This document shows, one piece after another, positions 49,820 to 58,916 of a DNA stretch of 64,000 nucleotides. The translations under genes and the position numbers were made by a program. Numbering within the stretch: the stretch's first letter is position 1; each line of letters begins with the position of its first letter. The DNA is from Mayfieldus sp963740555. Its GTDB lineage: Bacteria > Actinomycetota > Thermoleophilia > Solirubrobacterales > 70-9. The stretch covers positions 62,001 to 126,000 of the forward strand of contig CAVUES010000012.1 in the NCBI GenBank assembly GCA_963740555.1, written 5' to 3'. The notes below the pieces were generated by a model. That model ran no database searches. It was not told where the DNA came from and saw only the letters and a list, made by a program, of their open reading frames with translations.

Positions 49820-50068
49820 ATGCCAAATATTGGACCAATGGAGCTACTAGTCGTTCTGATCATTGCCCTGATCGTTTTCGGGCCCAAGCGCCTGCCCGAG
49901 CTGGGACGCTCACTCGGCAAGGGGATCCGTGAGTTCAAGGGCTCGGTGAGCGGCGACATCGACGATGACGACAGAGAGCTGCGTGGCTTGCAGCAATCGA
50001 AGGCCGAGGCTGACGCCGACGAGGTCGAGTCCGTCGAGGGCGAGGTAGTCACCGAGAAGCGCGCCTAG
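49820..50068 (+). CDS. tatA: Sec-independent translocase protein TatA
   Basis: 82 aa. N-terminal membrane helix (MELLVVLIIALIVF) with the polar residue expected in TatA/B, the FGPKRLPELGRSLGKGIREFK amphipathic-helix motif and an acidic tail. ATG at 49820 (GTG at 49817 also in frame). tatC follows 11 nt later; no tatB-like gene is adjacent, so TatA may be bifunctional or tatB is elsewhere. Confidence 0.95.
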   Translation: MPNIGPMELLVVLIIALIVFGPKRLPELGRSLGKGIREFKGSVSGDIDDDDRELRGLQQSKAEADADEVESVEGEVVTEKRA

Positions 50069-50079
50069 GGGGACCTCCT

Positions 50080-50847
50080 ATGCCCCGCCTCAAGGGGGTG
50101 CGGCACGAGGACCGCCTGTCGCTCGTCGAGCATCTCGACGAGCTGCGCGGACGCCTGATCGTTTCGCTGGCCGTCTTCGGCGTCGCGCTGGCGCTCTGCT
50201 TCTGGCAGAACCACCTCCTGCTCGACATCGCCAAGGGGCCGCTTCCCAGCAACCACGACCGCCTTCTCACCTTCGGCGTCACCGAGCCGTTCATGACTAC
50301 TTTCACGGTTGCGGCATACGGCGCGATCATCCTCTCGCTGCCGATCGTCCTCTACCAGCTCTACGCCTTCGTGCTGCCCGCGTTCAGCGAGCACGAGCGC
50401 AAGGTGGTGACGCCGCTTCTGCTGCTGATCCCGCTGCTGTTCATAGCCGGCGTCGTTTTCGCTTATTTCGTGGTCATGCCGACCGCCACCAAGTTCCTGC
50501 TCAACTTCAACAACGACCAGTTCAACGTCCAGGTTCGCGCCCGCGACTACTACTCGTTCTTCTCCACCACCCTGCTCGCGGTGGGGGTCATTTTCCAGGT
50601 CCCGGTGGGAATCCTGGCCGTCACCAGGCTGGGGATCATCACTCCCCGGCAGCTGTCGAAGAACCGCCGCTACGCGTACCTGGTCATCGCGGTGGTGGCC
50701 GCCGCCCTGCCCGGCGTCGATCCGGTGACGATGCTGGTCGAGATGCTGCCCCTGGTGGTGCTCTACGAGTTGAGTATCGTCCTGGCTCGCCTGTTCGGAA
50801 CCCCGGCGAGCGGGCGACTGCCGGAGCCCTCGACGCAGGAGCGATAG
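50080..50847 (+). CDS. tatC: Sec-independent translocase protein TatC
   Basis: 255 aa, six membrane helices. N-terminal motif SLVEHLDELRGRLIVSLAVFGV, the conserved FGVTEPFMTTFTVAAYGAIILSLPIVLYQLYAFVLPAFSEHER segment, and GVIFQVPVGILAVTRLGI. It receives twin-arginine substrates, among them probably the Rieske protein at 44573. The next gene starts 4 nt downstream. Confidence 0.97.
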   Translation: MPRLKGVRHEDRLSLVEHLDELRGRLIVSLAVFGVALALCFWQNHLLLDIAKGPLPSNHDRLLTFGVTEPFMTTFTVAAYGAIILSLPIVLYQLYAFVLPAFSEHERKVVTPLLLLIPLLFIAGVVFAYFVVMPTATKFLLNFNNDQFNVQVRARDYYSFFSTTLLAVGVIFQVPVGILAVTRLGIITPRQLSKNRRYAYLVIAVVAAALPGVDPVTMLVEMLPLVVLYELSIVLARLFGTPASGRLPEPSTQER

Positions 50848-50851
50848 AAGC

Positions 50852-51658
50852 GTGGCCAAAAGCGGCGAGCACAGGATGCTGTTCGACCTTCGCGGTCGGC
50901 GCAAGCGCGTGATCCAGGTCGCCTTCGGGGGGCTGGCGCTGCTGATGGGGCTGAGCCTTTTCACCGTCGTCGGGCCCGTCAACCTCGGAGACCTGGTCGG
51001 CAACGGAAGCTCGAGCGGCAGCACCAGCGGCGTCTTCGACGCCCAGGTGCAGCGAATCGAGCGCCAGCTGCACAAGAGTCCGAACGACCCGGCTCTGCTC
51101 GCGCAGCTCACCCGGGCGACCTTCAATGCCGGCAACGCCGGGATCCCGCGTGACGCCAGCGGCAACGTGACCGGCTCTCCCTCCCAGAGCGTGATCAACG
51201 ACTTCAACAAAGCGGGCGACGCCTGGCAGCGATACTTGAAGACAAACCCCAGTAAGCCGGATGCCAGCACCGCCCTGTTGGCGGCGCAGGCGGTGTTGAA
51301 CACCGCCACCCTGGCCAACCTCAGTGAAAAAGCCCCGATTGCCGCCGAGGCCCAGGCGATATACGCAAAGGCACGGCCAAGCCCGAACGGGTACCTGACG
51401 CTGGCCCAATATCGGTTCCTAGCGGGTGATGCAGCCGGCGGTGAGCAGGCCGGGCGCAAGGCCAAGCAGCTGGTGCCGAAGAGCCAGCAATCGACGGTCA
51501 AGCAAGCGCTCGTCCAGTACCGCCAGCAGGCGACCGCTATCCAAAAGCAGGCCAAGGCGGCACGGAAGGCCGTGGCCGCGGGTGGCAAGCAGGCGCTCGA
51601 GAATCCGCTCGGCGGCCTCTCCGGCGGCGGCAGCGGCGCAGGCACGTCGGTCCCGTAG
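50852..51658 (+). CDS. Membrane-anchored TPR-like protein
   Basis: 268 aa. A basic N-terminus and one membrane helix (VIQVAFGGLALLMGLSLFTVVG) precede a Ser/Gly linker and an extracytoplasmic helical region (~60-235) with TPR-like repeats (IERQLHKSPNDPALLAQLTRATFNAGN, DAWQRYLKTNPSKPDASTALLAAQAVL, GYLTLAQYRFLAGD), ending in a Gly/Ser tail. GTG start 4 nt after tatC, so probably co-transcribed with tat. Likely a protein-interaction module; partner unknown. Confidence 0.8.
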   Translation: MAKSGEHRMLFDLRGRRKRVIQVAFGGLALLMGLSLFTVVGPVNLGDLVGNGSSSGSTSGVFDAQVQRIERQLHKSPNDPALLAQLTRATFNAGNAGIPRDASGNVTGSPSQSVINDFNKAGDAWQRYLKTNPSKPDASTALLAAQAVLNTATLANLSEKAPIAAEAQAIYAKARPSPNGYLTLAQYRFLAGDAAGGEQAGRKAKQLVPKSQQSTVKQALVQYRQQATAIQKQAKAARKAVAAGGKQALENPLGGLSGGGSGAGTSVP

Positions 51659-51742
51659 GCGTCGAATCCGGCGCCGGCGAGCGCGCGACCTACACTTGAT
51701 CCGTGTCGCCCACAGTCGGTGATACGGCCCGGTTTCGGTTCC

Positions 51743-51748
51743 TATACT
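51743..51748 (+). promoter_or_regulatory. Possible -10 element (TATACT) of tRNA-Lys
   Basis: TATACT 39 nt before the mature tRNA 5' end. No -35 found. Confidence 0.35.
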
Positions 51749-51787
51749 TCGATTCGGCCTCGGAAATCCGGGGCCGCTGCGTCACCG

Positions 51788-51860
51788 GGGCCGTTAGCTC
51801 AACTGGTAGAGCAGGAGACTCTTAATCTCAAGGTTGAAGGTTCAAGTCCTTCACGGCCCA
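51788..51860 (+). tRNA. tRNA-Lys (CTT)
   Basis: 73 nt. Acceptor GGGCCGT/ACGGCCC, discriminator A; D-arm GCTC...GAGC; anticodon loop CTCTTAA with anticodon CTT; T-arm GAAGG TTCAAGT CCTTC. The top pair of the anticodon stem (27-43) is a G-A mismatch. CCA not encoded. Confidence 0.96.
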
Positions 51861-51868
51861 CTTAGGAC

Positions 51869-52924
51869 TCAGACAGCGGCGACCGGCTCGGCGACCTGGC
51901 CGGGAGTGCGGACGCAGTTGCGACCCCCGGCCTTCGCCGCGTAAAGTGCCTCGTCGGCCTCGGCGAAGACCCTGCGGTAGTCAAACCGCGTGCCACCGCT
52001 GGACGCGCTGACTCCAAAGCTCATCGTCAAGGGCAGATCGTCGATCATCTCGTTGGCAGAGACCGCGGCGCGGAGCTGCTCGGCCACCGACGTCGACTCC
52101 TCGAGTTTGGCGCCCGGAAGTAGGACCAGGAACTCCTCACCGCCGAGCCGGTAGGCGAGGTCGAAGGCCCGCAGCTGCTTGCGCAGCAGATAGGCGACCT
52201 CCTTCAGCGCCGCGTCTCCCCGTGGATGGCCGAAACGGTCGTTGACCTGCTTGAAGTCGTCGATGTCGCCGACCACGACGCCGATCGGCTCGCCGGTGAA
52301 CTCGGACTGCTGCTCCAGCTCCTCGACGCGAACCTCGAGCGCCTTGCGGTTGAGCATCCCGGTGAGCGGATCGATCACCGCTTCGCTGCGATGGTGGATG
52401 TCGGACCGCATCAGCGCGATCGAGAAGATCGTCACCGCGATCACCAGCGCCAGCGGCGCGATCAGCTTCGGTGGGTAATCGATCACCGCCTGTGCATCGA
52501 CCCCGAATGCGACCGCGATCATGAGGCCCAGGGTGATCGCGACTCCAAGCACGATTCCGCGGGTCGAGAAGCGGGAGGCAAGGGTGACGATCGGGATCGC
52601 GAACCAGGACATGGTCGGCACGTTCGGCCCGCCGGTCATCGCGACGCTTGTCGCGATGATCACCTGGGAGCCGATCCAGGCGGCAAAGATGGCGTACTCC
52701 GGATTGGCGAGGCGGTCCATGTATTTGTCGGCGAGCCGGAAGACGACCGCCGCGAGGGCCACAGGCACAACCGTCCACCAGCCCAGCCACGGGCCGCAGG
52801 CGATCAGCGCCAGAGCGACGACCCCGAACGCCATCCGGCGCACGGGTTGCAGGCGCCGGTCCATGTCGAGCATCCGCTCACGGTCGGTGCCGTCGCGAGA
52901 CAGGCTGAAGGTAGTCGCCTCCAT
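51869..52924 (-). CDS. Membrane diguanylate cyclase (GGDEF domain)
   Basis: 351 aa. About six membrane helices fill residues ~25-185 without a known sensor name; the GGDEF domain (~195-345) has DPLTGMLNRKALEV, GDIDDFKQVNDRFGHPRGD, the active site RLGGEEFLVLLPG (GGEEF, an active variant) and an RxxD inhibitory site five residues before it (RAFD). Makes cyclic di-GMP with product inhibition. ATG at 52924; longer readings upstream overlap the acetolactate decarboxylase gene on the other strand. Confidence 0.92.
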   Translation of the reverse strand: MEATTFSLSRDGTDRERMLDMDRRLQPVRRMAFGVVALALIACGPWLGWWTVVPVALAAVVFRLADKYMDRLANPEYAIFAAWIGSQVIIATSVAMTGGPNVPTMSWFAIPIVTLASRFSTRGIVLGVAITLGLMIAVAFGVDAQAVIDYPPKLIAPLALVIAVTIFSIALMRSDIHHRSEAVIDPLTGMLNRKALEVRVEELEQQSEFTGEPIGVVVGDIDDFKQVNDRFGHPRGDAALKEVAYLLRKQLRAFDLAYRLGGEEFLVLLPGAKLEESTSVAEQLRAAVSANEMIDDLPLTMSFGVSASSGGTRFDYRRVFAEADEALYAAKAGGRNCVRTPGQVAEPVAAV

Positions 52925-52972
52925 CTGAGTGCCATCGGCAGGGGGTCGGTTGTAGTTGAGAGACTCGGCGGG

Positions 52973-53755
52973 ATGTTGGATGAGCGGCTTATCACCGCCT
53001 TGCACGTGCGTGAGATGCGCCGCAGCACGCTGCACGCCGAGCACGAGCCGCACGTCCTCTTTCAGGCGTCGACGATCGGGGCGCTGCTCGACGGCGCCTA
53101 CGAGGGCGATGTCAGCTTCGCGCAGCTGTCCGAGCACGGCGACCTTGGGCTGGGCACGCTGAACGGGCTCGACGGGGAGATGATCGCCCTTGACGGCCGC
53201 TTCTATCGAGCCGACGTCGATGGGGCGATCCATGCGGTCGACGGGTCCGAACGCACGCCGTTCGCGGTCGCGGTCTGGTTCGAGCCGACGGTCGAGTTCG
53301 ATCTCGGGAGGCCGCTCTCCAACGACGAGTTCCTGGCCATGATCGACGAGCACCTGCCCACCGGCGCCAGCTCCTGCGCGCTGCGGGTCGATGGCGAGTT
53401 CGAACTCGTGCACGCGCGCTCGGTGCCGCGGCAGGAGCCGCCCTACCGCCCTCTCGCCGATGTGGTCGCAGACCAGCATGTCTTCGATTTCCGCAACACG
53501 AGCGGCACCCTGGTCGGCTTTCGCTTTCCGGACTTCGCCGAAGGTGTCGAGGTGAGCGGCTACCACCTCCATTTCCTCACCGAAGACCGAAGCAGGGGAG
53601 GGCATGTGTTGAGCTGCTCGCCGGCCTGCGTCCGGGTTCAGATCGACCCCTCCAACGACCTCCACGTCGAGCTGCCGCCCGGTGTCGACCTTTCGGGATC
53701 CGAGCTCGCCGAGTCGACCCGCCAGGCGCTGGACCGCGCCGAGCGGTCCGGCTAG
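52973..53755 (+). CDS. Alpha-acetolactate decarboxylase
   Basis: 260 aa. Converts 2-acetolactate to acetoin. Family features: LFQASTIGALLDGAYEGDVSFAQLSEHGDLGLGTLNGLDGEMIALDGRFYRAD, FAVAVWFEPT, GTLVGFRFPDFAEGVEVSGYHLHFLTEDRSRGGHVL with the three zinc-ligand histidines (HLHF, GGHVL) and a late Glu-containing helix. ATG at 52973 chosen; GTG 53006 and ATG 53015 are alternatives. No acetolactate synthase is adjacent. Confidence 0.9.
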   Translation: MLDERLITALHVREMRRSTLHAEHEPHVLFQASTIGALLDGAYEGDVSFAQLSEHGDLGLGTLNGLDGEMIALDGRFYRADVDGAIHAVDGSERTPFAVAVWFEPTVEFDLGRPLSNDEFLAMIDEHLPTGASSCALRVDGEFELVHARSVPRQEPPYRPLADVVADQHVFDFRNTSGTLVGFRFPDFAEGVEVSGYHLHFLTEDRSRGGHVLSCSPACVRVQIDPSNDLHVELPPGVDLSGSELAESTRQALDRAERSG

Positions 53756-53799
53756 GCGGGGAGACATCGAGAACGCCGGTTAATCTCGGGCACCCCCTC

Positions 53800-54609
53800 G
53801 TGATCCTCGACGGCAAGCGCATCCTGATCACCGGCGTGGTCGACCGCCACAGCATCGCCTACGCGATCGCCGAACAGGCGCAGCGGCAGGGGGCAGAGGT
53901 CCTTCTGACCAGCTTCGGGCGCGTGCGGCGGATGACCGAGCGGGCCGCGACGGCGCTTCCCGATCCCCCCGAGGTCCTGGAGCTGGACGTCACCCGGCCC
54001 GACGACTTCGCCGCGCTTCGCGATCAGCTCAAGGAGCGCTGGGGTGGGCTGGATGGCGCCGTGCACGCGATTGCCTTCGCGCCCCCCGACGCGATCAGCG
54101 GCGACTTCCTGTCGACGCCGCTGGAGAGCGCGACCAAGGCCTTCGAGGTCAGCGCCTTCTCGTTCAAGGCGCTTGCCGAGGCGCTTCTACCGCTGTTCGG
54201 GGCCCAGGGTGCCGACGGGGGCTCGGGGAGCATTGTCGCGCTTGACTTCGACGCCCAGCTCGCCTGGCCGTCGTACGACTGGATGGGAGTCTCAAAGGCG
54301 GCGCTGGAGTCGGTGGCCCGTTACCTGGCCCGCGATCTCGGCCCCCGCGGCGTGCGGGTCAACCTGATCGCCGCCGGGCCGCTTCAGACCCTCGCCTCCA
54401 GCAACATCGACGGCTTCAAGTCGCTGGTCGAGGAATGGCTCGACCAGGCTCCGCTCGGCTGGGACACGAAGGACGCCACACCGGTGGCGGAGGCGGCGGC
54501 CTTCCTTCTGTCGGACCTGTCGCGCGGAATCACCGGTGAGATCCTGCACGTGGACGGCGGCTTTCACGCCATGGGTGGCGACCTGCCCGATTCCCCGTCT
54601 GGCGGCTAA
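53800..54609 (+). CDS. fabI: Enoyl-[acyl-carrier-protein] reductase (NADH), FabI/InhA type
   Basis: 269 aa SDR-superfamily enzyme of fatty-acid elongation. KRILITGVVDRHSIAYAIAEQAQRQGAEV has the FabI form of the nucleotide site; AIAFAPPDAISGDF and the catalytic Tyr-x6-Lys in YDWMGVSKAALES match InhA/FabI, as does GPLQTLASSNIDGF. The C-terminus GEILHVDGGFHAMGG is typical. GTG start; a TAATCT box lies 13 nt upstream. Confidence 0.94.
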   Translation: MILDGKRILITGVVDRHSIAYAIAEQAQRQGAEVLLTSFGRVRRMTERAATALPDPPEVLELDVTRPDDFAALRDQLKERWGGLDGAVHAIAFAPPDAISGDFLSTPLESATKAFEVSAFSFKALAEALLPLFGAQGADGGSGSIVALDFDAQLAWPSYDWMGVSKAALESVARYLARDLGPRGVRVNLIAAGPLQTLASSNIDGFKSLVEEWLDQAPLGWDTKDATPVAEAAAFLLSDLSRGITGEILHVDGGFHAMGGDLPDSPSGG

Positions 54610-54627
54610 CGCCGCGTTCGCCGGTCC

Positions 54628-54732
54628 CTAGCGGACGTGATCCCGGGCGCCCGAGATCCGGTAGTTGATGTACCAGACCAGGTGGCGGGCCGCGTGAACA
54701 CCGGCGAAGGTTGGCCTGAAGATCCGCTGCAT
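54628..54732 (-). CDS. Candidate 34-residue protein
   Basis: MQRIFRPTFAGVHAARHLVW then YINYRISGARDHVR, ending at TAG 54628. Minus strand; an ATG 8 nt behind TAGGAT, the same leaderless layout as genes of the window, plus GAGGT directly before the ATG. The composition (FVYI plus Arg/His) is protein-like. The only other content of the 54610-54826 spacer is the promoter of the next gene. No family known; it could still be chance. Confidence 0.4.
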   Translation of the reverse strand: MQRIFRPTFAGVHAARHLVWYINYRISGARDHVR

Positions 54733-54740
54733 CGACCTCA

Positions 54741-54746
54741 ATCCTA
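54741..54746 (-). promoter_or_regulatory. Possible -10 element (TAGGAT) of the 34-residue ORF
   Basis: Minus-strand TAGGAT 8 nt before the ATG at 54732. Confidence 0.35.
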
Positions 54747-54812
54747 TTTCGGGAAACAGTCGTGACTTGCGGTCAGTTACCCAAATTCCGAATTCTGAGC
54801 CGGACACGTCCC

Positions 54813-54818
54813 TAGAAT
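54813..54818 (+). promoter_or_regulatory. Probable -10 element (TAGAAT), leaderless sugar dehydrogenase
   Basis: TAGAAT 8 nt before the ATG at 54827. Confidence 0.5.
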
Positions 54819-54826
54819 TTCGCCCA

Positions 54827-56074
54827 ATGAAGGTGGGAATCATTGGCCTCGGTTACGTCGGACTGCCGCTCGCCGTCGCTTTCGCGGAGGCGGGGCACGA
54901 GGTTGTCGGCCTCGACGCCGACCCGCGCAAGCTGGAAAGTCTCGCCGAGGGCCGAAGCTATATCGAGGACGTACCGTCGTCGGCGATCGATGCGGCCGGG
55001 GAGCTGCTCCGCGCCACGGCTCGCTACGCCGACCTCGCCTCCTGCCACGCCGTGATCATCTGTGTGCCCACGCCTCTCACCAGCTCCAGGGAACCCGACC
55101 TCTCGCACCTGATCGACGCGGCGCGGTCTCTTTCGTCCGTTCTTCAGCCCGAGCAGCTTGTGGTCCTGGAGTCCACGACCTACCCGGGGACCACGCGTGA
55201 GCGGCTGCGCCCGCTCCTCGAGGAGTCCGGGTTGGCGGCGGGGCGAGACTTCTACCTCGCGTTCTCTCCCGAGCGGATCGACCCGGGACGCACCGACTAC
55301 ACGATTCGCACCACGCCGAAGCTGGTCGGCGGACTGACCCCGGCCTGCGCCGAGCGCGCGGCGGCGCTATACGGGGAGATCTGCGAGCGCGTGGAGACGC
55401 TGTCGACTCCTGAGGCGGCGGAGCTGGCGAAGCTGCTGGAGAACATCTTTCGCTCGGTCAACATCGCGCTGGTCAACGAGCTGGCGCAGCTCTGTGACCG
55501 GCTCGGCATCGACGTCTGGGAGGTGGTCGACGCCGCGGCCACGAAGCCGTTCGGCTTCATGCGCTTCGACCCGGGACCCGGAATGGGCGGACACTGTCTG
55601 CCCGTCGATCCGTTCTATCTCGCCTTCAAGGCCCGCGAGCACGACTTCTACCCCGAGTTCATCGAGCTGGCCGGGAAGATCAACCAGGCCCAGCCGCAGT
55701 TCTGCGCCGAGAAGATCGAGCGGGCGCTCAACGACGCGAGCAAGCCGGTCAAGGGCTCGCGGGTGCTGATTATCGGGGCCAGCTACAAGCCCGGCGTCGG
55801 CGACATCCGGGAGTCCCCGGCGCTCAAGATCATGCGGCTGCTGCGCGAGCTTGGCGCTGAGCTTTCCTACCACGACCCCCACGTGCCGGAGCTGCGCGAC
55901 TTCGACCTGCGCTCCGCTTCGCTCGACGAGGAAGTCGCCGGCGCCGACCTGGTCGCGATCGTCACCGCGCACCCCGAGGTCAACTACGAAAAGGTCGTCG
56001 CCGACGCCCAGCTCGTGGTCGACTTCCGCGGCGTCACGCGCGGGATCACGGCCGAGAACCTGGTTCGCCTCTAG
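54827..56074 (+). CDS. UDP-glucose/UDP-GlcNAc/ManNAc 6-dehydrogenase family (nucleotide sugar dehydrogenase)
   Basis: 415 aa. Two-step NAD-dependent oxidation of a UDP-sugar to the uronate. NAD site GIIGLGYVGLPLAVAFAEAGHEVVGLD, ICVPTPLTSSREPDLSHL, ESTTYPGTT, FSPERIDPGRTDY, KLLENIFRSVNIALVNELA (catalytic Lys region) and the catalytic Cys in GPGMGGHCLPVDPFYLAFKA; this group (WbpA/WecC-like) has GGHC. Provides sugar precursors for surface glycans. Start behind a TAGAAT box. Confidence 0.93.
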   Translation: MKVGIIGLGYVGLPLAVAFAEAGHEVVGLDADPRKLESLAEGRSYIEDVPSSAIDAAGELLRATARYADLASCHAVIICVPTPLTSSREPDLSHLIDAARSLSSVLQPEQLVVLESTTYPGTTRERLRPLLEESGLAAGRDFYLAFSPERIDPGRTDYTIRTTPKLVGGLTPACAERAAALYGEICERVETLSTPEAAELAKLLENIFRSVNIALVNELAQLCDRLGIDVWEVVDAAATKPFGFMRFDPGPGMGGHCLPVDPFYLAFKAREHDFYPEFIELAGKINQAQPQFCAEKIERALNDASKPVKGSRVLIIGASYKPGVGDIRESPALKIMRLLRELGAELSYHDPHVPELRDFDLRSASLDEEVAGADLVAIVTAHPEVNYEKVVADAQLVVDFRGVTRGITAENLVRL

Positions 56075-56090
56075 CGGCGCGCGCGGCAGC

Positions 56091-56096
56091 TAGTCT
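56091..56096 (+). promoter_or_regulatory. Probable -10 element (TAGTCT)
   Basis: TAGTCT 7 nt before the ATG at 56104. Confidence 0.45.
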
Positions 56097-56103
56097 GGCG
56101 GCG

Positions 56104-56823
56104 ATGCGAGCTGCACGATTGCCCACGCGCCTGAGCCGGCGCGCCCGCGCGAGGGCTCGCTGGCGCTGGCGCCGTTCGGAGCAGATCACGGCGGGCCTCG
56201 CCGTGGTCGCGTTCGCAAGCGCCGGCACGGTGCTGGCCGGGCAGTTCGCGCGCATGTTGCGCCGCCGGGCGTCGGGCGGCCGGGCAGGCGACGGGGTGAT
56301 CGACGCCGCCCCGGCGGCGGCGCTGGACACGGTCAACGTGGCCGTCGAGGGCTACACGGCCGGGCCGCGCTCCGAGACCGTGCTCTTCAACCTTCTCTCC
56401 GGCTTTCTCGGGGCCTTTGGCTTCGTGCGGCTTTCGACCTACGGCATCCGCGGTGGTTGGTGGCCGCTCAGCAACACCAGCGTCGGTGGGACCCACATCC
56501 ACCACTTCGTCCCCGGGATCCTGATCTCGTTCACGTCGGGGACGGTTGCCCTGTTGACCGAAAACGAGGAGATCGAGGACAAGCTCGCGGTCCCGATGGG
56601 CATCGGGATGGGCCTCACCTTCGACGAGGCCGCGCTGCTCTTGGACCTGCGCGACGTCTACTGGACCCGGCAGGGACTGCTCAGCGTCCAGCTCAGCCTC
56701 GGCCTGAGCGCGATCCTTGGCGCGGCGATCCTCCTGATGCGGATGCTTCAGCGCGGCGAGTTGCGCCAAGAGGCGGCTGGGGCAATTCCCAAGGGCGCTC
56801 CGCACCACGGCCTCAGCACCTGA
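56104..56823 (+). CDS. Polytopic membrane protein with HIHH and FDEAALLL motifs
   Basis: 239 aa. A very basic N-terminus (RLSRRARARARWRWRR) precedes four to five membrane helices. The conserved-looking segment is STYGIRGGWW, GGTHIHHFVPGILISFTSGTVALL, then GIGMGLTFDEAALLLDLRDVYW. Clustered His, Asp and Glu near the membrane face suggest a metal site. I recall uncharacterised actinobacterial homologues but no assigned function. It follows the sugar dehydrogenase, 29 nt apart, and converges on purA. Confidence 0.8.
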   Translation: MRAARLPTRLSRRARARARWRWRRSEQITAGLAVVAFASAGTVLAGQFARMLRRRASGGRAGDGVIDAAPAAALDTVNVAVEGYTAGPRSETVLFNLLSGFLGAFGFVRLSTYGIRGGWWPLSNTSVGGTHIHHFVPGILISFTSGTVALLTENEEIEDKLAVPMGIGMGLTFDEAALLLDLRDVYWTRQGLLSVQLSLGLSAILGAAILLMRMLQRGELRQEAAGAIPKGAPHHGLST

Positions 56824-56831
56824 GGGGGGAG

Positions 56832-58133
<1,302 letters not shown>

Positions 58134-58142
58134 GGCGGGGGA

Positions 58143-58148
58143 ATTATG
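58143..58148 (-). promoter_or_regulatory. Probable -10 element (CATAAT) of purA
   Basis: Minus-strand CATAAT 9 nt before the purA ATG, overlapping one edge of a tandem 12-bp repeat. Confidence 0.45.
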
Positions 58149-58169
58149 AGGATTGCGATGAGGATTGCG
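58146..58169. repeat. Tandem 12-bp direct repeat in the purA promoter
   Basis: ATGAGGATTGCG occurs twice in a row without mismatch, just upstream of purA and touching its -10. Position suggests an operator. Confidence 0.75.
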
Positions 58170-58193
58170 TGGACGCCGCGCGGTAGCGCCCGG

Positions 58194-58916
58194 CTAACCG
58201 CCGCGGACGCTGATCCGCCGGTCCTCGCCGAAGAGCGGCAACGGGTCGCCGCAGATCTCGACCAGGCGCGAAACGGTGCGGGGGCCGATCTGATCCTCCA
58301 GCGCCGCCTGGTCGAGGTTGGTGGTGACGAGGATCGAGCGCTGCGCCTCGTAGCGCTCGTTGACCAGCGCGTAGAGCTGCTCCAGCACCCAGTCGGAGCG
58401 CTTCTCGGCGCCGAGGTCGTCGATGTGCAGAAGGTCTACCGAGGTGAGGAGCTCGAACAGCGCCAGGTAGGAGTCCTGGCCAGCCTCGGCGTCGTAGGTA
58501 CGGCGGATCCGCGCCAGCAGCTTCGGCAGCGAGTAGATCGCCACCGCCCGGCCCTTGGACAGCGCTTGCTTGGAGATCAACATCGCGAGCGTCGTCTTGC
58601 CGGTGCCGGTGTCGCCCATCAGCCACAGTCCCTTGCCGGCGTCGAGGTTGGCGTCGAGATCCTCGGTGAAGGCGCGCACCACGCGCACCACCATCGGCTC
58701 GATCTCGGTGACCGGCGGGCGATCGAAGGAGACGCCGCGGAACTTGGCCGGGATCACCGACGCGATGCCGCGACTTCGGGCCCTGCGCAATCGGTCCCCG
58801 CGGCACTCGCAGGGACGCGCGACGTCCTCCGGGCCGAGGATCCAGCCAGAGCCGTCGCAGACCCCCAATGGGCAGGCGCGCTCGGGCTCGACCCGCAGTT
58901 CGGAGGCGCGAGGCAT
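58194..58916 (-). CDS. DnaC/DnaI-like AAA+ ATPase
   Basis: 240 aa. An N-terminal Cys cluster (ACPLGVCDGSGWI...ARPCECRGD), as in zinc-binding N-domains of DnaC/DnaI-type loaders, then AAA+: Walker A LMGDTGTGKTTLAM, Walker B LLHIDDLGAEK, sensor SILVTTNL and an arginine-finger region GPRTVSRLVEICG. Its ATG follows directly on the dnaB stop (TAGATG), so it should act with DnaB. DciA is also present at 19166. Confidence 0.88.
   Translation of the reverse strand: MPRASELRVEPERACPLGVCDGSGWILGPEDVARPCECRGDRLRRARSRGIASVIPAKFRGVSFDRPPVTEIEPMVVRVVRAFTEDLDANLDAGKGLWLMGDTGTGKTTLAMLISKQALSKGRAVAIYSLPKLLARIRRTYDAEAGQDSYLALFELLTSVDLLHIDDLGAEKRSDWVLEQLYALVNERYEAQRSILVTTNLDQAALEDQIGPRTVSRLVEICGDPLPLFGEDRRISVRGG

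Noticed and set aside
52226..52972. N-terminal extension of the acetolactate decarboxylase frame
   Set aside because: It is antisense to the GGDEF protein and unlike the decarboxylase family, which begins shortly after 52973.
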